Source of the DNA: Luteibacter sp.
GTDB taxonomy: Bacteria; Pseudomonadota; Gammaproteobacteria; Xanthomonadales; Rhodanobacteraceae
Assembly (NCBI RefSeq): GCF_009912395.1
Contig: NZ_WNDO01000009.1
Span: 107,466 to 171,465 of the forward strand
Length of the DNA: 64,000 nt
Direction: 5' to 3'
Position numbers and translations under genes: made by a program. The notes under the pieces were generated by a model. It worked only from the letters and a program-made list of their open reading frames with translations. It was not told the origin of the DNA and did not search any database. Position 1 is the stretch's first letter. Each line of letters begins with the position of its first letter. Below are positions 28,273 through 36,852 of the stretch, piece after piece.

Positions 28273-31200
28273 TCAGCCCGCCGTCCGTGGCGCGCCGTGG
28301 GCCAGCGCGCGTTGGCGCTTGCGTTCGGCGAGCCAGTCGGAGAACCGTTCCATGTACAGGTAGATCACCGGCGTGGTGTACAGCGTGACCAGCTGCGACA
28401 ACAGCAGGCCGCCCACGATGGACACGCCCAACGGCTTGCGCAGCTCCGAACCGATGCCGTTGCCGAGCGCCAGGGGCAATGCGCCCAGCAGCGCCGCCGC
28501 GGTGGTCATCATGATCGGACGGAAGCGCAGCAGGCACGCGCGGCGGATGGCGTCGGTGGCGTTCATGCCGGTGCGCTTCGCCTCGATGGCGAAGTCGATC
28601 ATCATGATCGCGTTCTTCTTCACGATGCCGATCAGCAGCACGATGCCGACGATGCCGTCCACCGAGAGCGTCATGCCGCACATCAGCAGCGCGAGCAGCG
28701 CACCCACGCCCGCCGGCGGCAGGGTCGAGATGATCGTCAGCGGGTGGATGTAGCTCTCGTAGAGCACGCCCAGCACGATGTAGATCACGATGATCGCCGC
28801 CAGCAGCAGGAGCACCTCGTCACCCACCGAGGTGGAGAACTCGGCGGCCTTGCCGATGAACTGGCCGCGCACCTGCGGCGGGAAGCTCAGTTCCGACTCC
28901 ACGTCGTGGATCGCGGCAACGGCCTCGGACAGCGAATAGCCCTGGGCGAGGTTGAACGAGATCGTGACGGCCGGCAGCTGCTGCAGGTGGCTCACCACCA
29001 GCGGTGCCGTGGTGACCTTGGCGCTGGCCAGCGACGCGATGGGGATCGTGCCGCCCGCGCCGACCTGGAAGCCGACGTTACCCGTGCTGCCGATGCCGGC
29101 CGGGGTCGCCGAGTTGCTCGACGCGAGCTGGCCGAAGCTGGTGGCGTTGGAACCGGTGAGGGCGCCGTTGCCGTTGCCGCGCACGGTCAGCTTGTTGAGC
29201 AGGTCGGCGCTGGTGCGGAACTCCGGCGACACCTCCAGCACCACGCGGTACTGGTTGAGCTGGGTGAAGATCGTCGAGATCTGGCGCTGGCCGAAGGCGT
29301 CGTACAGCGTGTCGTCGATGGTCTGCACCGGCACGCCGAGGCGGCTGGCGCTGTCGCGGTCGATGGTGAGCTTGAGCGCGGTGCCCTGGTCGGCGAGGTT
29401 GTTGTCGACGTCGGCCAGTTCCTTGCGCTTGCGCATCGCGGAGGTCATCTGCTGCGCGTAGCCGGCCAGCTCCGTCGAATTCACGTCGGACAGCGAGTAC
29501 TGGTACTCGGTGGCGGAGACCTGGCTGTCCAGCGTCACGTCCTGCACCGGCTTCAGGTACAGCACGACACCGGCGATGCCGCTCACGGCGTTCTGCAGGC
29601 GCGGCAGCACCTTGTCGAGGCCGTCGCGGTCACTGCGATCCTTCAGCACCAGCGAGATCTGACCCTGATTGAGCGTGGGATTGACCGAGCCGGCACCGAT
29701 GAACGCGGCGACGCCCGCCACGTCGGGATCCTTCTGCAGCGCGTCGGCCACGGCCTTGGTGCGCTGCTCCATCTGCGGGAAGGCGACGTTCTGGTCGGCC
29801 TGGACCACGGCGGTGATGAGGCCGGTGTCCTGTTCGGGCAGCAGTCCCTTCGGGATCACGATGTACAGCACGACGGTGAGCGCCACAGTCAACGCCGCCA
29901 CCAGCATGGTGAGCGGACGGTGATCCAGCACCCAGTCCAGGCTGCGGCCATAGCCCTCGACGATGCGCGACCAGGTGGTGTGCTTGCCGGCGGCGATGGC
30001 ATGCTCGTGCGCGTCTTCCGCATCCGGCAGCTCATCGGCCTTGAGCAGGTAGGCGCACATCATCGGGGTGAGGGTCAGCGAGACCAGCATCGAGATCGCC
30101 ACGGCGATCGTCAGCACCCACGCGAATTCGTGGAACAGGCGACCGGTGACACCCGGCATCAGCAGCAGCGGCAGGAACACGGCGATCAGCGAGACGGTCA
30201 GCGAGAGCACCGTGAAGCCGATTTCCTTCGCACCGATTTCCGCCACCATCTTGCCGTCGTGGCCTTGCTCGATATAGCGGACGATGTTCTCGATCATCAC
30301 GATCGCGTCGTCCACCACGAAGCCGGTGGCCACCGCGAGCGCCATGAGCGAGAGGTTGTCCAGCGACATCCCCGCGAAGGCCATCACGCCGAAGGTGCCC
30401 ATCAGCGACAGCGGCACCGCCACCGAAGGGATCACCGTGGCCCACAGGCGACGCAGGAAGACGAAGATCACCGCCACCACGAGGCAGACCGTGAGGATCA
30501 GGGTAAACTGCACGTCCTCGACCGAGGCGCGGATGGTGATGGTGCGGTCGGCGAACACGTTCAAGTGCACGTCGGCCGGCAGCACCTTCTGCAGGTCGGG
30601 GATGGTCGCGCGGATCTGCTTGACCGTCTGCACGATGTTCGCGCCGGGCTGGCGGCGGATGTCGAGCAGCACGGCGGGTTTACCGTTGGCCCACGCGGCG
30701 AGCTGGTCGTTCTCCACGCCGTCGATCACGTTGGCGACGTCGGACAGACGCACCGGCGCGCCGTTCTTGTAGCTAATGATGGTGCCCTTGTAGTCGGCGG
30801 CGTCCGCGAGCTGGTCGTTGGTGCCGATCGAGTACGACTGGGTCTTGCCGTTCAACGTGCCCTTGGGCGCGTTGACGTTGGCCTGGGTGAGCGAGCTGCG
30901 CACGTCCTCCATGGTGAGGCCGAGGTTGGCCAGCTGCGCCGGGTTCACCTGGATGCGCACGGCCGGACGCACGTTGCCGGCGATGGACACCAGGCCCACG
31001 CCCTGCACCTGCGAGAGCTTCTGCGCGAGGATCGAATCCGCGTAGTTGTTGACGTCACGCAGCGGCAGGCTGTCCGAGGTGAGCATCAGCGTCATGATCG
31101 GCGCATCGGCCGGATTGACGCGGTTGTAGACCGGCGGATACGGCAGGTTGTTCGGCAGCGTGCCGCGCGCCTGGTTGATCGCCGCCTGCACGTCCTGCGC

Positions 31201-31512
31201 CGCGATGTCGATGTCGCGGTCCATATTGAACTGGAGCACGATCGTCGACAGGCCGGCTGACGAGTCCGAGCTCATCATGCTCAGGCCGGAAATCTGGCCG
31301 AAGTTGCGCTCGAGCGGCGTGGTGACCAGCGCCGCCATGGTCGTGGCGCTGGCACCGGGGTACTGGGTGGTGACGACGAGGCTCGGCGCGTCGATCTCCG
31401 GCAGTGCCGACACGGGCAGCTGGCGGTAGCCGAGGATGCCGAGCAGCAGCACCGCCACCATCAGCAGCGAGGTCGCGATCGGTCGGCGAATGAAGAGTGT
31501 CGAGAAACCCAC
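28273..31512 (-). CDS. mdtB: RND efflux pump inner-membrane subunit, MdtB-like
   Basis: 1079 aa, HAE-1 RND transporter. The N-terminus is MGFSTLFIRRPIATSLLMVA and the TM4 relay segment is ATGFVVDDAIVMIENIVRY. It is longer than E. coli MdtB (about 1040) by an insertion in the second periplasmic loop (NGNGALTGSNATSFGQLASS and following, around residues 790-830), which is Gly/Ser/Asn-rich. It is paralogous to the next gene and forms the B subunit of the MdtBC heterotrimer. It starts 71 nt after mdtA. Confidence 0.9.
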   Translation of the reverse strand: MGFSTLFIRRPIATSLLMVAVLLLGILGYRQLPVSALPEIDAPSLVVTTQYPGASATTMAALVTTPLERNFGQISGLSMMSSDSSAGLSTIVLQFNMDRDIDIAAQDVQAAINQARGTLPNNLPYPPVYNRVNPADAPIMTLMLTSDSLPLRDVNNYADSILAQKLSQVQGVGLVSIAGNVRPAVRIQVNPAQLANLGLTMEDVRSSLTQANVNAPKGTLNGKTQSYSIGTNDQLADAADYKGTIISYKNGAPVRLSDVANVIDGVENDQLAAWANGKPAVLLDIRRQPGANIVQTVKQIRATIPDLQKVLPADVHLNVFADRTITIRASVEDVQFTLILTVCLVVAVIFVFLRRLWATVIPSVAVPLSLMGTFGVMAFAGMSLDNLSLMALAVATGFVVDDAIVMIENIVRYIEQGHDGKMVAEIGAKEIGFTVLSLTVSLIAVFLPLLLMPGVTGRLFHEFAWVLTIAVAISMLVSLTLTPMMCAYLLKADELPDAEDAHEHAIAAGKHTTWSRIVEGYGRSLDWVLDHRPLTMLVAALTVALTVVLYIVIPKGLLPEQDTGLITAVVQADQNVAFPQMEQRTKAVADALQKDPDVAGVAAFIGAGSVNPTLNQGQISLVLKDRSDRDGLDKVLPRLQNAVSGIAGVVLYLKPVQDVTLDSQVSATEYQYSLSDVNSTELAGYAQQMTSAMRKRKELADVDNNLADQGTALKLTIDRDSASRLGVPVQTIDDTLYDAFGQRQISTIFTQLNQYRVVLEVSPEFRTSADLLNKLTVRGNGNGALTGSNATSFGQLASSNSATPAGIGSTGNVGFQVGAGGTIPIASLASAKVTTAPLVVSHLQQLPAVTISFNLAQGYSLSEAVAAIHDVESELSFPPQVRGQFIGKAAEFSTSVGDEVLLLLAAIIVIYIVLGVLYESYIHPLTIISTLPPAGVGALLALLMCGMTLSVDGIVGIVLLIGIVKKNAIMMIDFAIEAKRTGMNATDAIRRACLLRFRPIMMTTAAALLGALPLALGNGIGSELRKPLGVSIVGGLLLSQLVTLYTTPVIYLYMERFSDWLAERKRQRALAHGAPRTAG

Positions 31513-31583
31513 GTTCTGATCCTGGTGTGGCGGAGCCGTAAGGCCCGTGGGCGGCGCGCCCGTCGTGGACGCGCCGCGCGCTA

Positions 31584-32852
31584 TCAGCCGCCTCGGCGGC
31601 CGCCCTGGCGACCCTTCTGGCCATCCTTCGCCTTCTGCAGTTCCTCGGCAGTCGGCGCGGCGGGCACCTGGCCCGGCGCCAGCGGCTGGATCTTCGAACC
31701 CGGCTTCAGACGGAACTGACCTTCGGTGACGACCTTGTCACCCAGCTTGAGGCCCTTGCTGATCATGACGTGGCTGTCGCCGACCTCGGTGGCGGTCTCC
31801 ACGGTCTGCATCTTGACCGTGTTGTCGCCCTGCACGAGATACACGTAGTCGCCATCGGGGCCGCGCTGCACGGCCTGCGCCGGCACCACGAGACCGCCCT
31901 TGACCGTGCGCACGCGCAGCTGCACGTTCACGAACTGGCCCGGCCACAGCTGGGTCTTCTCGTTGTCGAACAGCGAACGCAGGCGGAAGGTGCCGGTGGT
32001 GGTGTCGATGGTGTTGTCGATCACGTCGAGGTGGCCGGTGGCCATCACGTGCGCATCGACGCGATCGAGCGCCTGCACTTCCAGCGAGGACAGCGACTGC
32101 TCGTCACCCTGCGTGGAGGAACGAACCATGTCGAGGTTCTTCTCCGGCAGGTAGAACATGACGTAGATCGGATGCAACTCCGTGAGCGTCACGATGGAAT
32201 CGGTGGTGGCCACGATGTTGCCCACGTCCACCGCGCGGATGCCCGCGAGGCCGTCGATCGGCGAGATCACCTTGGTGAAGCCCAGTTGCACCTGCGAAGC
32301 GCGGATCGCGGCCTGATCGGCGATGACCGTGGCGGTGGCCTGGTCAAGCGTGTTCTTCAGGTTGTCCAGGTCCTGCTTCGAGACGTACTGCTGGCCGCCC
32401 TTGCTGACCAGGTTCTGCGAACGGTCGAGGTTGTTCTTGGCGGTGGCGGCGGCGGCCTGGTCCTGCTTGAGCTTGGCCACCGACTGGTCGTACTGCGACT
32501 GGATCGTGCGCGGGTCGATCTCCGCGATCACGTCACCGGCCTTTACTTCCTGGCCTTCCTTGAAGTTCAGCTTCATCAGCTGGCCGCCCACCTGCGGCTT
32601 CACCGTGACGGTGTTGCGCGCCTGCACGGTACCCAGCGCCGTGAGATAGACCGGAACATCCTGGCTCACGGCCGGGACGACGGTGACCGGTACCGGTGGC
32701 TGATCCTTGCCCTGCCCTTCGCCGTTGGCACGGGCTCCGGCCGCCGCAGCACCCTCACCGCCCTTGCCGCCATGCAGGCGTGGAACGATGAAGAAGCCCG
32801 CGATCACCAGTACCACGATGACGGCCAGCGCGATTTTCCAGAAACGCGACAT
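31584..32852 (-). CDS. mdtA: RND efflux periplasmic adaptor, MdtA-like
   Basis: 422 aa from ATG 32852 (MSRFWKIALAVIVVLVIAGF). The longer upstream frame is not coding. One N-terminal membrane anchor is followed by a Gly/Ala-rich linker, the barrel-sandwich lipoyl half (TVKPQVGGQLMKLNFKEGQEV), an alpha-helical hairpin (about 130-200), the second lipoyl half, and beta-barrel and membrane-proximal domains. The C-terminal tail is basic and Gly-rich (KGRQGGRRGG). It links the MdtBC pump to an outer-membrane channel. First gene of the operon. Confidence 0.92.
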   Translation of the reverse strand: MSRFWKIALAVIVVLVIAGFFIVPRLHGGKGGEGAAAAGARANGEGQGKDQPPVPVTVVPAVSQDVPVYLTALGTVQARNTVTVKPQVGGQLMKLNFKEGQEVKAGDVIAEIDPRTIQSQYDQSVAKLKQDQAAAATAKNNLDRSQNLVSKGGQQYVSKQDLDNLKNTLDQATATVIADQAAIRASQVQLGFTKVISPIDGLAGIRAVDVGNIVATTDSIVTLTELHPIYVMFYLPEKNLDMVRSSTQGDEQSLSSLEVQALDRVDAHVMATGHLDVIDNTIDTTTGTFRLRSLFDNEKTQLWPGQFVNVQLRVRTVKGGLVVPAQAVQRGPDGDYVYLVQGDNTVKMQTVETATEVGDSHVMISKGLKLGDKVVTEGQFRLKPGSKIQPLAPGQVPAAPTAEELQKAKDGQKGRQGGRRGG

Positions 32853-33191
32853 GAAACACTCCCAGATGAATAACCGGTCGAACGCGGCGGACGGTGGGGA
32901 ACCGGGCGCGCCGGGCGCCAAGGGTTTATACCCGTAATACGTTAAGAATCCACGGCGCCAATATAGGTGTAGGGGAACGGGATTGAACAATGCCGGTTGA
33001 CAGGGGTGCACCATGACTGACGGCATGCCTCCCCCGGATCGCAAGCCCCCTGACCGGCCCGTGTTTCGCAGACCACTGACGCACGCCGAGGTTCCGCTAT
33101 ACTCGGGAAGGTTAGACGCCGCATCGCGGCTTGCAGGCACGCCGGTCCCCGGGGAGGGGGACGGCAAACCCAAACCCAGTGGAGTGAATGC
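32853..33191. other. Divergent promoter region mdtABC / cytochrome c5
   Basis: 339 bp without a gene. The mdtA side is AT-richer (GGTTTATACCCGTAATACG near 32923-32941) and could hold the minus-strand promoter. The cytochrome side has a better candidate at 33076-33103. No two-component regulator (BaeSR-like) lies next to the pump. Confidence 0.45.
33076..33103 (+). promoter_or_regulatory. Candidate sigma-70 promoter of the cytochrome c5 gene
   Basis: -35 CTGACG (33076-33081), 16-bp spacer, -10 TATACT (33098-33103). It lies about 90 nt before the GTG start. Confidence 0.45.
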
Positions 33192-33725
33192 GTGAGCGGT
33201 TCTCCAAGCAAGTCCGACCAGAACTTCATGCGCCAGTTTTCCTGGCTTACCGCCGGCCTGAGCATCCTGGCCATCGCCTTGATGGTGCTCGCATACACCA
33301 TCTACAGCCACATTCCGAAAGAGCAGGACCCGGCCGTCGCCAAGCGCACCGAGGCCCGCATCGCTCCCGTGGGTGGCGTGTACGCGGGCGACACCGGCCG
33401 CGCCGCCATGCAGGCTGCCCAGGAAGCCGCGGCCAAGGCCGCCGCCGCCCAGGTCGCCTACGGTGGCAGCACCGACGGCAAGACCATCTACGACAACCTG
33501 TGCCACAGCTGCCACACGGCCGGCGTGGCCGGTGCGCCGAAACTGGGCGACAAGGGCGCCTGGGGCTCGCGCATCGCCGAAGGCACCGCCGTCCTGGTCA
33601 AGCACGCCATCGAGGGCTATACGGGCCCCGACGGCAACCACATGCCGGCCAAGGGCGGCAATCCGTCCCTCACCGACGAGCAGGTGGGCAACACGGTCAA
33701 GTGGATGATCGACCAGGCGAAGTAA
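33192..33725 (+). CDS. Membrane-anchored cytochrome c5-like protein
   Basis: 177 aa from GTG 33192, with GGAG upstream. One N-terminal membrane helix (about 17-38) acts as an anchor. An Ala-rich linker (about 68-88) leads to a single haem domain (about 93-176) with CHSCH (haem c attachment) and the Met ligand in NHMPAKGG. It is a periplasmic electron carrier of the cytochrome c5/c555 type. Donors and acceptors cannot be told from context. A terminator follows directly. Confidence 0.88.
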   Translation: MSGSPSKSDQNFMRQFSWLTAGLSILAIALMVLAYTIYSHIPKEQDPAVAKRTEARIAPVGGVYAGDTGRAAMQAAQEAAAKAAAAQVAYGGSTDGKTIYDNLCHSCHTAGVAGAPKLGDKGAWGSRIAEGTAVLVKHAIEGYTGPDGNHMPAKGGNPSLTDEQVGNTVKWMIDQAK

Positions 33726-33769
33726 CGCACGCGGACATTGCGGGAAGGTTGCCTTGCCGAAAAAAGCGA

Positions 33770-33796
33770 AAGGCCGCGAGCGATCGCGGCCTTTTT
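33770..33796 (+). terminator. Intrinsic terminator after cytochrome c5
   Basis: GGCCGCGA-GCGA-TCGCGGCC stem followed by TTTTT, with an A tract upstream; it lies 47 nt after the stop. Confidence 0.85.
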
Positions 33797-33813
33797 CGTG
33801 GCGAAAAAGCTCC

Positions 33814-33881
33814 TGTAGGAGCGCGCTTGCGCGCGATGGGAGCTCGTCGCGACCTGTCATCGCGCGCAAGCGCGCTCCTAC
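33814..33881. repeat. GTAG-REP palindrome pair
   Basis: Inverted REP arms around a spacer starting ATGGGAGCTCGTCGC. The right arm supplies the TAG stop (33878-33880) of the minus-strand acpH gene. Confidence 0.9.
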
Positions 33882-34465
33882 GGGTGTTGGCGGATCCAGT
33901 CGGCCGCAAAGGCCTGCAGGTCGGGGAAGAATCGCTCGAAAGTGCCGTGCAGGGCTGCCTCGTCGGCGAGCAGCACCGGCACGGCCTCCGCGATGGGGTT
34001 GGCCCGGGACAATCGGGTCGACAGGCCCGCCAGAGCGTGCTCTACCCGTTCCAGCCGCTCGTAGCCCGCGGGCAGGTCGTACCTGTCCATATATATAAGG
34101 AAGCGGCGCAGTCGCTCCGGCAGCAACGGCATCGCCTCGTGCAGCTCGGCGCGGTAGCGATCCGAGAACGTGCCCAGCGGTTCGTCACTCCAGCGGGCGA
34201 AGTCCCGGGCCAGACAATGGTCGAACCACACATCGAGCAGGATGCCCGCGTAACGCCGGAACGGGGGCGGCATGCGCTCTCGTGCCGCACGCACCTCGTC
34301 GTGGCTGTCGGTGAAGCCGTCGATGGCGCGATGCAGGTAAATCCCATCGCGGACCCGCGCCGGCAGAGCCTCGTCGGGCGTGCCGTGGGTGAAGTCGCCG
34401 AGGATGCCGCCCAGGCGCAGGGCCGCGTCGTCACCCGCCAGCAGGGCATGGGCCAGCACGTTCAT
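33878..34465 (-). CDS. acpH: Acyl carrier protein phosphodiesterase (AcpH family)
   Basis: 195 aa, matching the E. coli AcpH length (193). It starts MNVLAHALLAG, then GGILGDFTHG, an HRAIDGFTDSH block with conserved His/Asp, and DVWFDHCLARDF; these metal-binding motifs define the HD-like family formerly DUF479. AcpH removes the 4'-phosphopantetheine arm from holo-ACP. The stop codon lies inside the REP at 33814-33881. Divergent from the hydrolase at 34514, with a 48-bp spacer. Confidence 0.85.
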   Translation of the reverse strand: MNVLAHALLAGDDAALRLGGILGDFTHGTPDEALPARVRDGIYLHRAIDGFTDSHDEVRAARERMPPPFRRYAGILLDVWFDHCLARDFARWSDEPLGTFSDRYRAELHEAMPLLPERLRRFLIYMDRYDLPAGYERLERVEHALAGLSTRLSRANPIAEAVPVLLADEAALHGTFERFFPDLQAFAADWIRQHP

Positions 34466-34513
34466 GGCGCGTGTCCGGGGCGACAGCGGGAGGCAACGGG
34501 TATCATGGAGGGC

Positions 34514-35209
34514 ATGAGCGATCTACTACCTGATGCGCCGGGACAGTTCCCGGCCGAAACGACGAGCTTCGCGCTCGCCGGCCCCGCGGGCAAGCTCGAA
34601 TGCGAGGCGAAGCCCGCCACCGAGGGACGCCGCGACGCCGTCGCCGTCATCTGCCATCCGCTGTCCACCGACGGCGGCAGCATGCACAACAAGGTGGTGA
34701 CCATGGTCGAGCGCTCGCTGCGCGAGTCCGGCCTCGACACCGTCATCTTCAATTTCCGCAGTGTCGGCCGCTCCGAAGGTGCCTTCGACCACGGCAATGG
34801 CGAAAGCGACGACCTCGCGGCCGTCGTGGCCTGGGCCCGCCAGGTCCGCCCCGGCGCCAAGCTGTGGCTCGCCGGCTTTTCGTTCGGCAGCTACGTCAGC
34901 CTGCGCAACGCCGTCGCCCTTCAGGCCGATGCCCTCATCAGCATCGCGCCGCCGGCCGCTGGCCGTGGCTGGGACTTCTCGCCGATCAAGCTGCCGTCCT
35001 GCCCCTGGCTGGTCGTCATGGGCGACGCGGACGAAATCGTGGAACCGAAGGCCGTATACGACTGGGTCGCCAGCCTGCCCGAAGGTCATAAGCCGACCCT
35101 GGTGAAGATGGAAGAGACCAGCCATTTCTTCCACCGTCGCCTCATGGACCTGCGTGGCGTCATCAAGCACGCCGTCAAGAACTGGCCGCCACACCCGGAA
35201 CACGCATGA
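34514..35209 (+). CDS. Alpha/beta hydrolase, serine-type
   Basis: 231 aa from ATG 34514, which has GGAGGGC just upstream. The frame is open for 1.3 kb further 5', but that part overlaps acpH and is non-coding. Motifs: CHPLSTDGG (oxyanion loop), nucleophile elbow GFSFGSY, MGDADEIVE with the acid Asp, and the C-terminal SHFFH histidine. It resembles small CPBP/dienelactone-like cytosolic hydrolases commonly found beside zapE. It overlaps zapE by 4 nt, so the two are translationally coupled. Confidence 0.82.
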   Translation: MSDLLPDAPGQFPAETTSFALAGPAGKLECEAKPATEGRRDAVAVICHPLSTDGGSMHNKVVTMVERSLRESGLDTVIFNFRSVGRSEGAFDHGNGESDDLAAVVAWARQVRPGAKLWLAGFSFGSYVSLRNAVALQADALISIAPPAAGRGWDFSPIKLPSCPWLVVMGDADEIVEPKAVYDWVASLPEGHKPTLVKMEETSHFFHRRLMDLRGVIKHAVKNWPPHPEHA

Positions 35210-36318
35210 CCTGCAGCGAATCCACCCCGGGCGAGCGCTATCGCGATGGCGTCGCCGGACACCGCTGGGAATCCGACCCGGCCCAGCTCGGCGTCGTCGC
35301 CGAGTTCGACCGCCTCCATGCGGCACTGTGCACGGCCGAGCCCGCCAACGGCGGCCTGTTCGGCCGGCTACGCACCATGCTTGGCGGTGAACAACGCAAG
35401 ACGGTGCAAGGCCTGTACCTCTGGGGTAGCGTCGGTCGCGGCAAGACCTTCCTGATGGACCTCTTCGTCTCCAGCCTCTCGCCGGGGCTTGCACTGCGTC
35501 GACACTTCCATCGCTTCATGCAGGAAATCCACGCCACGTTGCGCGAACTGGGCGAGCGCCAGAATCCGCTCGACGAAGTCGCCGCGCGACTGGCCGCAAA
35601 GTGTCGCGTGCTCTGCCTCGACGAATTCCTGGTTACCGACATCGGCGACGCGATGATCCTGGCCGGCCTGATGGATGGCCTGTTCCAGCGCGGCGTCGTG
35701 CTGGTCACCACCTCGAACACGCCGCCGTCCAATCTCTACAAGGATGGCCTGCAGCGCGCCCGCTTCCTGCCGGCGATCGCTGCCATCGAGAAACACTGCG
35801 TGGTGCATGAGATGGTCTCGCCGCGCGACTGGCGCCTGCGTGCACTGAGCCAGGCCTCGGTGTACCTGGTACCACCGGGCCAGGAAGCCGAGCGCTCGCT
35901 GGCGAAGATCTTCGCCGGACAGGCGCAGGGCGATATCGTCGAAGGGGGCGGCCTGCACATCAACGCACGCGACATCCCCGTGCGTCGTCGTGCCGAGAAC
36001 ATCGTCTGGTTCGACTTCGAGGCCCTTTGCGAAGGACCGCGCGCCGTCGCCGACTACATCGAACTGGCCAAGACCTTTCCCGCGGTCATCGTCTCCAACG
36101 TGCCGCAGTTCACCGTCTACTCGGAGAACGAAGCCAAGCGTTTCGTGCTGCTGGTGGACGAGTTCTACGATCGTCACGTGAAACTCGTACTCTCCGCCGC
36201 CGCGCCGATCACCGAGTTGTACGACGGCGCGAAAGTACGCGCCGAGTTCGGTCGCACCGAATCCCGCCTGATCGAAATGCAGAGCGAGGACTACCTGGGT
36301 CGTGACCACAAACCTTGA
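35206..36318 (+). CDS. zapE: Cell division protein ZapE (AFG1-like ATPase)
   Basis: 370 aa. Walker A GSVGRGKT (74-81), Walker B VLCLDE (135-140), the sensor region VTTSNTPPSNLYKDGLQRARFLP and the C-terminal FxxLCEGPR/DY block are typical of ZapE/AFG1. ZapE binds FtsZ and modulates the Z-ring in E. coli. The ATG lies within the stop of the preceding hydrolase (ATGA overlap). Confidence 0.92.
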   Translation: MTCSESTPGERYRDGVAGHRWESDPAQLGVVAEFDRLHAALCTAEPANGGLFGRLRTMLGGEQRKTVQGLYLWGSVGRGKTFLMDLFVSSLSPGLALRRHFHRFMQEIHATLRELGERQNPLDEVAARLAAKCRVLCLDEFLVTDIGDAMILAGLMDGLFQRGVVLVTTSNTPPSNLYKDGLQRARFLPAIAAIEKHCVVHEMVSPRDWRLRALSQASVYLVPPGQEAERSLAKIFAGQAQGDIVEGGGLHINARDIPVRRRAENIVWFDFEALCEGPRAVADYIELAKTFPAVIVSNVPQFTVYSENEAKRFVLLVDEFYDRHVKLVLSAAAPITELYDGAKVRAEFGRTESRLIEMQSEDYLGRDHKP

Positions 36319-36408
36319 ACCGAATAGCGGGAGGACGGCTGGTCGTGCGCCCCCGATTGCGGGCATGCTTGGCGGGCGGTCAACCCGCACCATCCCACGA
36401 GGTACGCC

Positions 36409-36852
36409 ATGGAACATTGCGAACTGATTCCCGGCCGCGGCATCCGCCGGGGCGACACCGATATCTTCTTCGGCATGCGCCGCAAGGCACTGCGTGACGC
36501 ACTCGGCTATAAGCCCGCCAGCGAGAACATGTGGGACGACGAGGACGAATACGCCGACAGCCACGGCAACGACTGGCTGCTGCTGCGCTTCCTCGACGAC
36601 AAGCTCTGCGACATCGAGGTTCGCGGCGGCCGCCTCGGCCACGAAGGCATCGAGCTGAAGGACACCAATGTCCACGCCCTCAAGGCCGCACTGAAGAAGA
36701 CCGGCATGGACTTGGAAAAAACCCAGTGGTTGTCCGAAGGGCGCGACTGCGTCGACCTGCAGGTGGTCGTCGCCTCCCAGGAAGATGCCGGCGACGTGGG
36801 CGACGAGATCGAATGGGTCATCGCCAGCAGCGACTTCAAGGTCGAGGAATGA
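36409..36852 (+). CDS. Acidic protein of unknown function coupled to an amidase
   Basis: 147 aa, acidic, no signal peptide or membrane segment, so cytoplasmic. It begins MEHCELIPGRGIRRGDTDIFFGM and has a conserved-looking LLRFLDDKLCDIEVRGG core and the acidic C-terminus EEIEWVIASSDFKVEE (in pieces). I do not recognise the family; the size and acidity resemble some immunity-like proteins, but that is only a resemblance. Its stop overlaps the start of the amidase gene (ATGA), implying coupled expression. Confidence 0.7.
   Translation: MEHCELIPGRGIRRGDTDIFFGMRRKALRDALGYKPASENMWDDEDEYADSHGNDWLLLRFLDDKLCDIEVRGGRLGHEGIELKDTNVHALKAALKKTGMDLEKTQWLSEGRDCVDLQVVVASQEDAGDVGDEIEWVIASSDFKVEE

Noticed and set aside
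28237..31260. 1007-codon plus-strand open frame opposite mdtB
   Set aside because: It is the shadow of a high-GC gene: no SD, His/Arg/Val-rich composition, no domain, and mdtB on the other strand has full family motifs.
33188..35209. 673-codon frame joining the cytochrome region to the hydrolase
   Set aside because: It runs through acpH and a REP in a non-coding frame. Only the last 231 codons (from 34514) have hydrolase motifs and an SD.
36409..36852. Toxin/immunity pair with the downstream amidase
   Set aside because: The amidase is an AmiD-like lipoprotein with a lipobox, not an exported effector, so an immunity role for the upstream protein is not supported.
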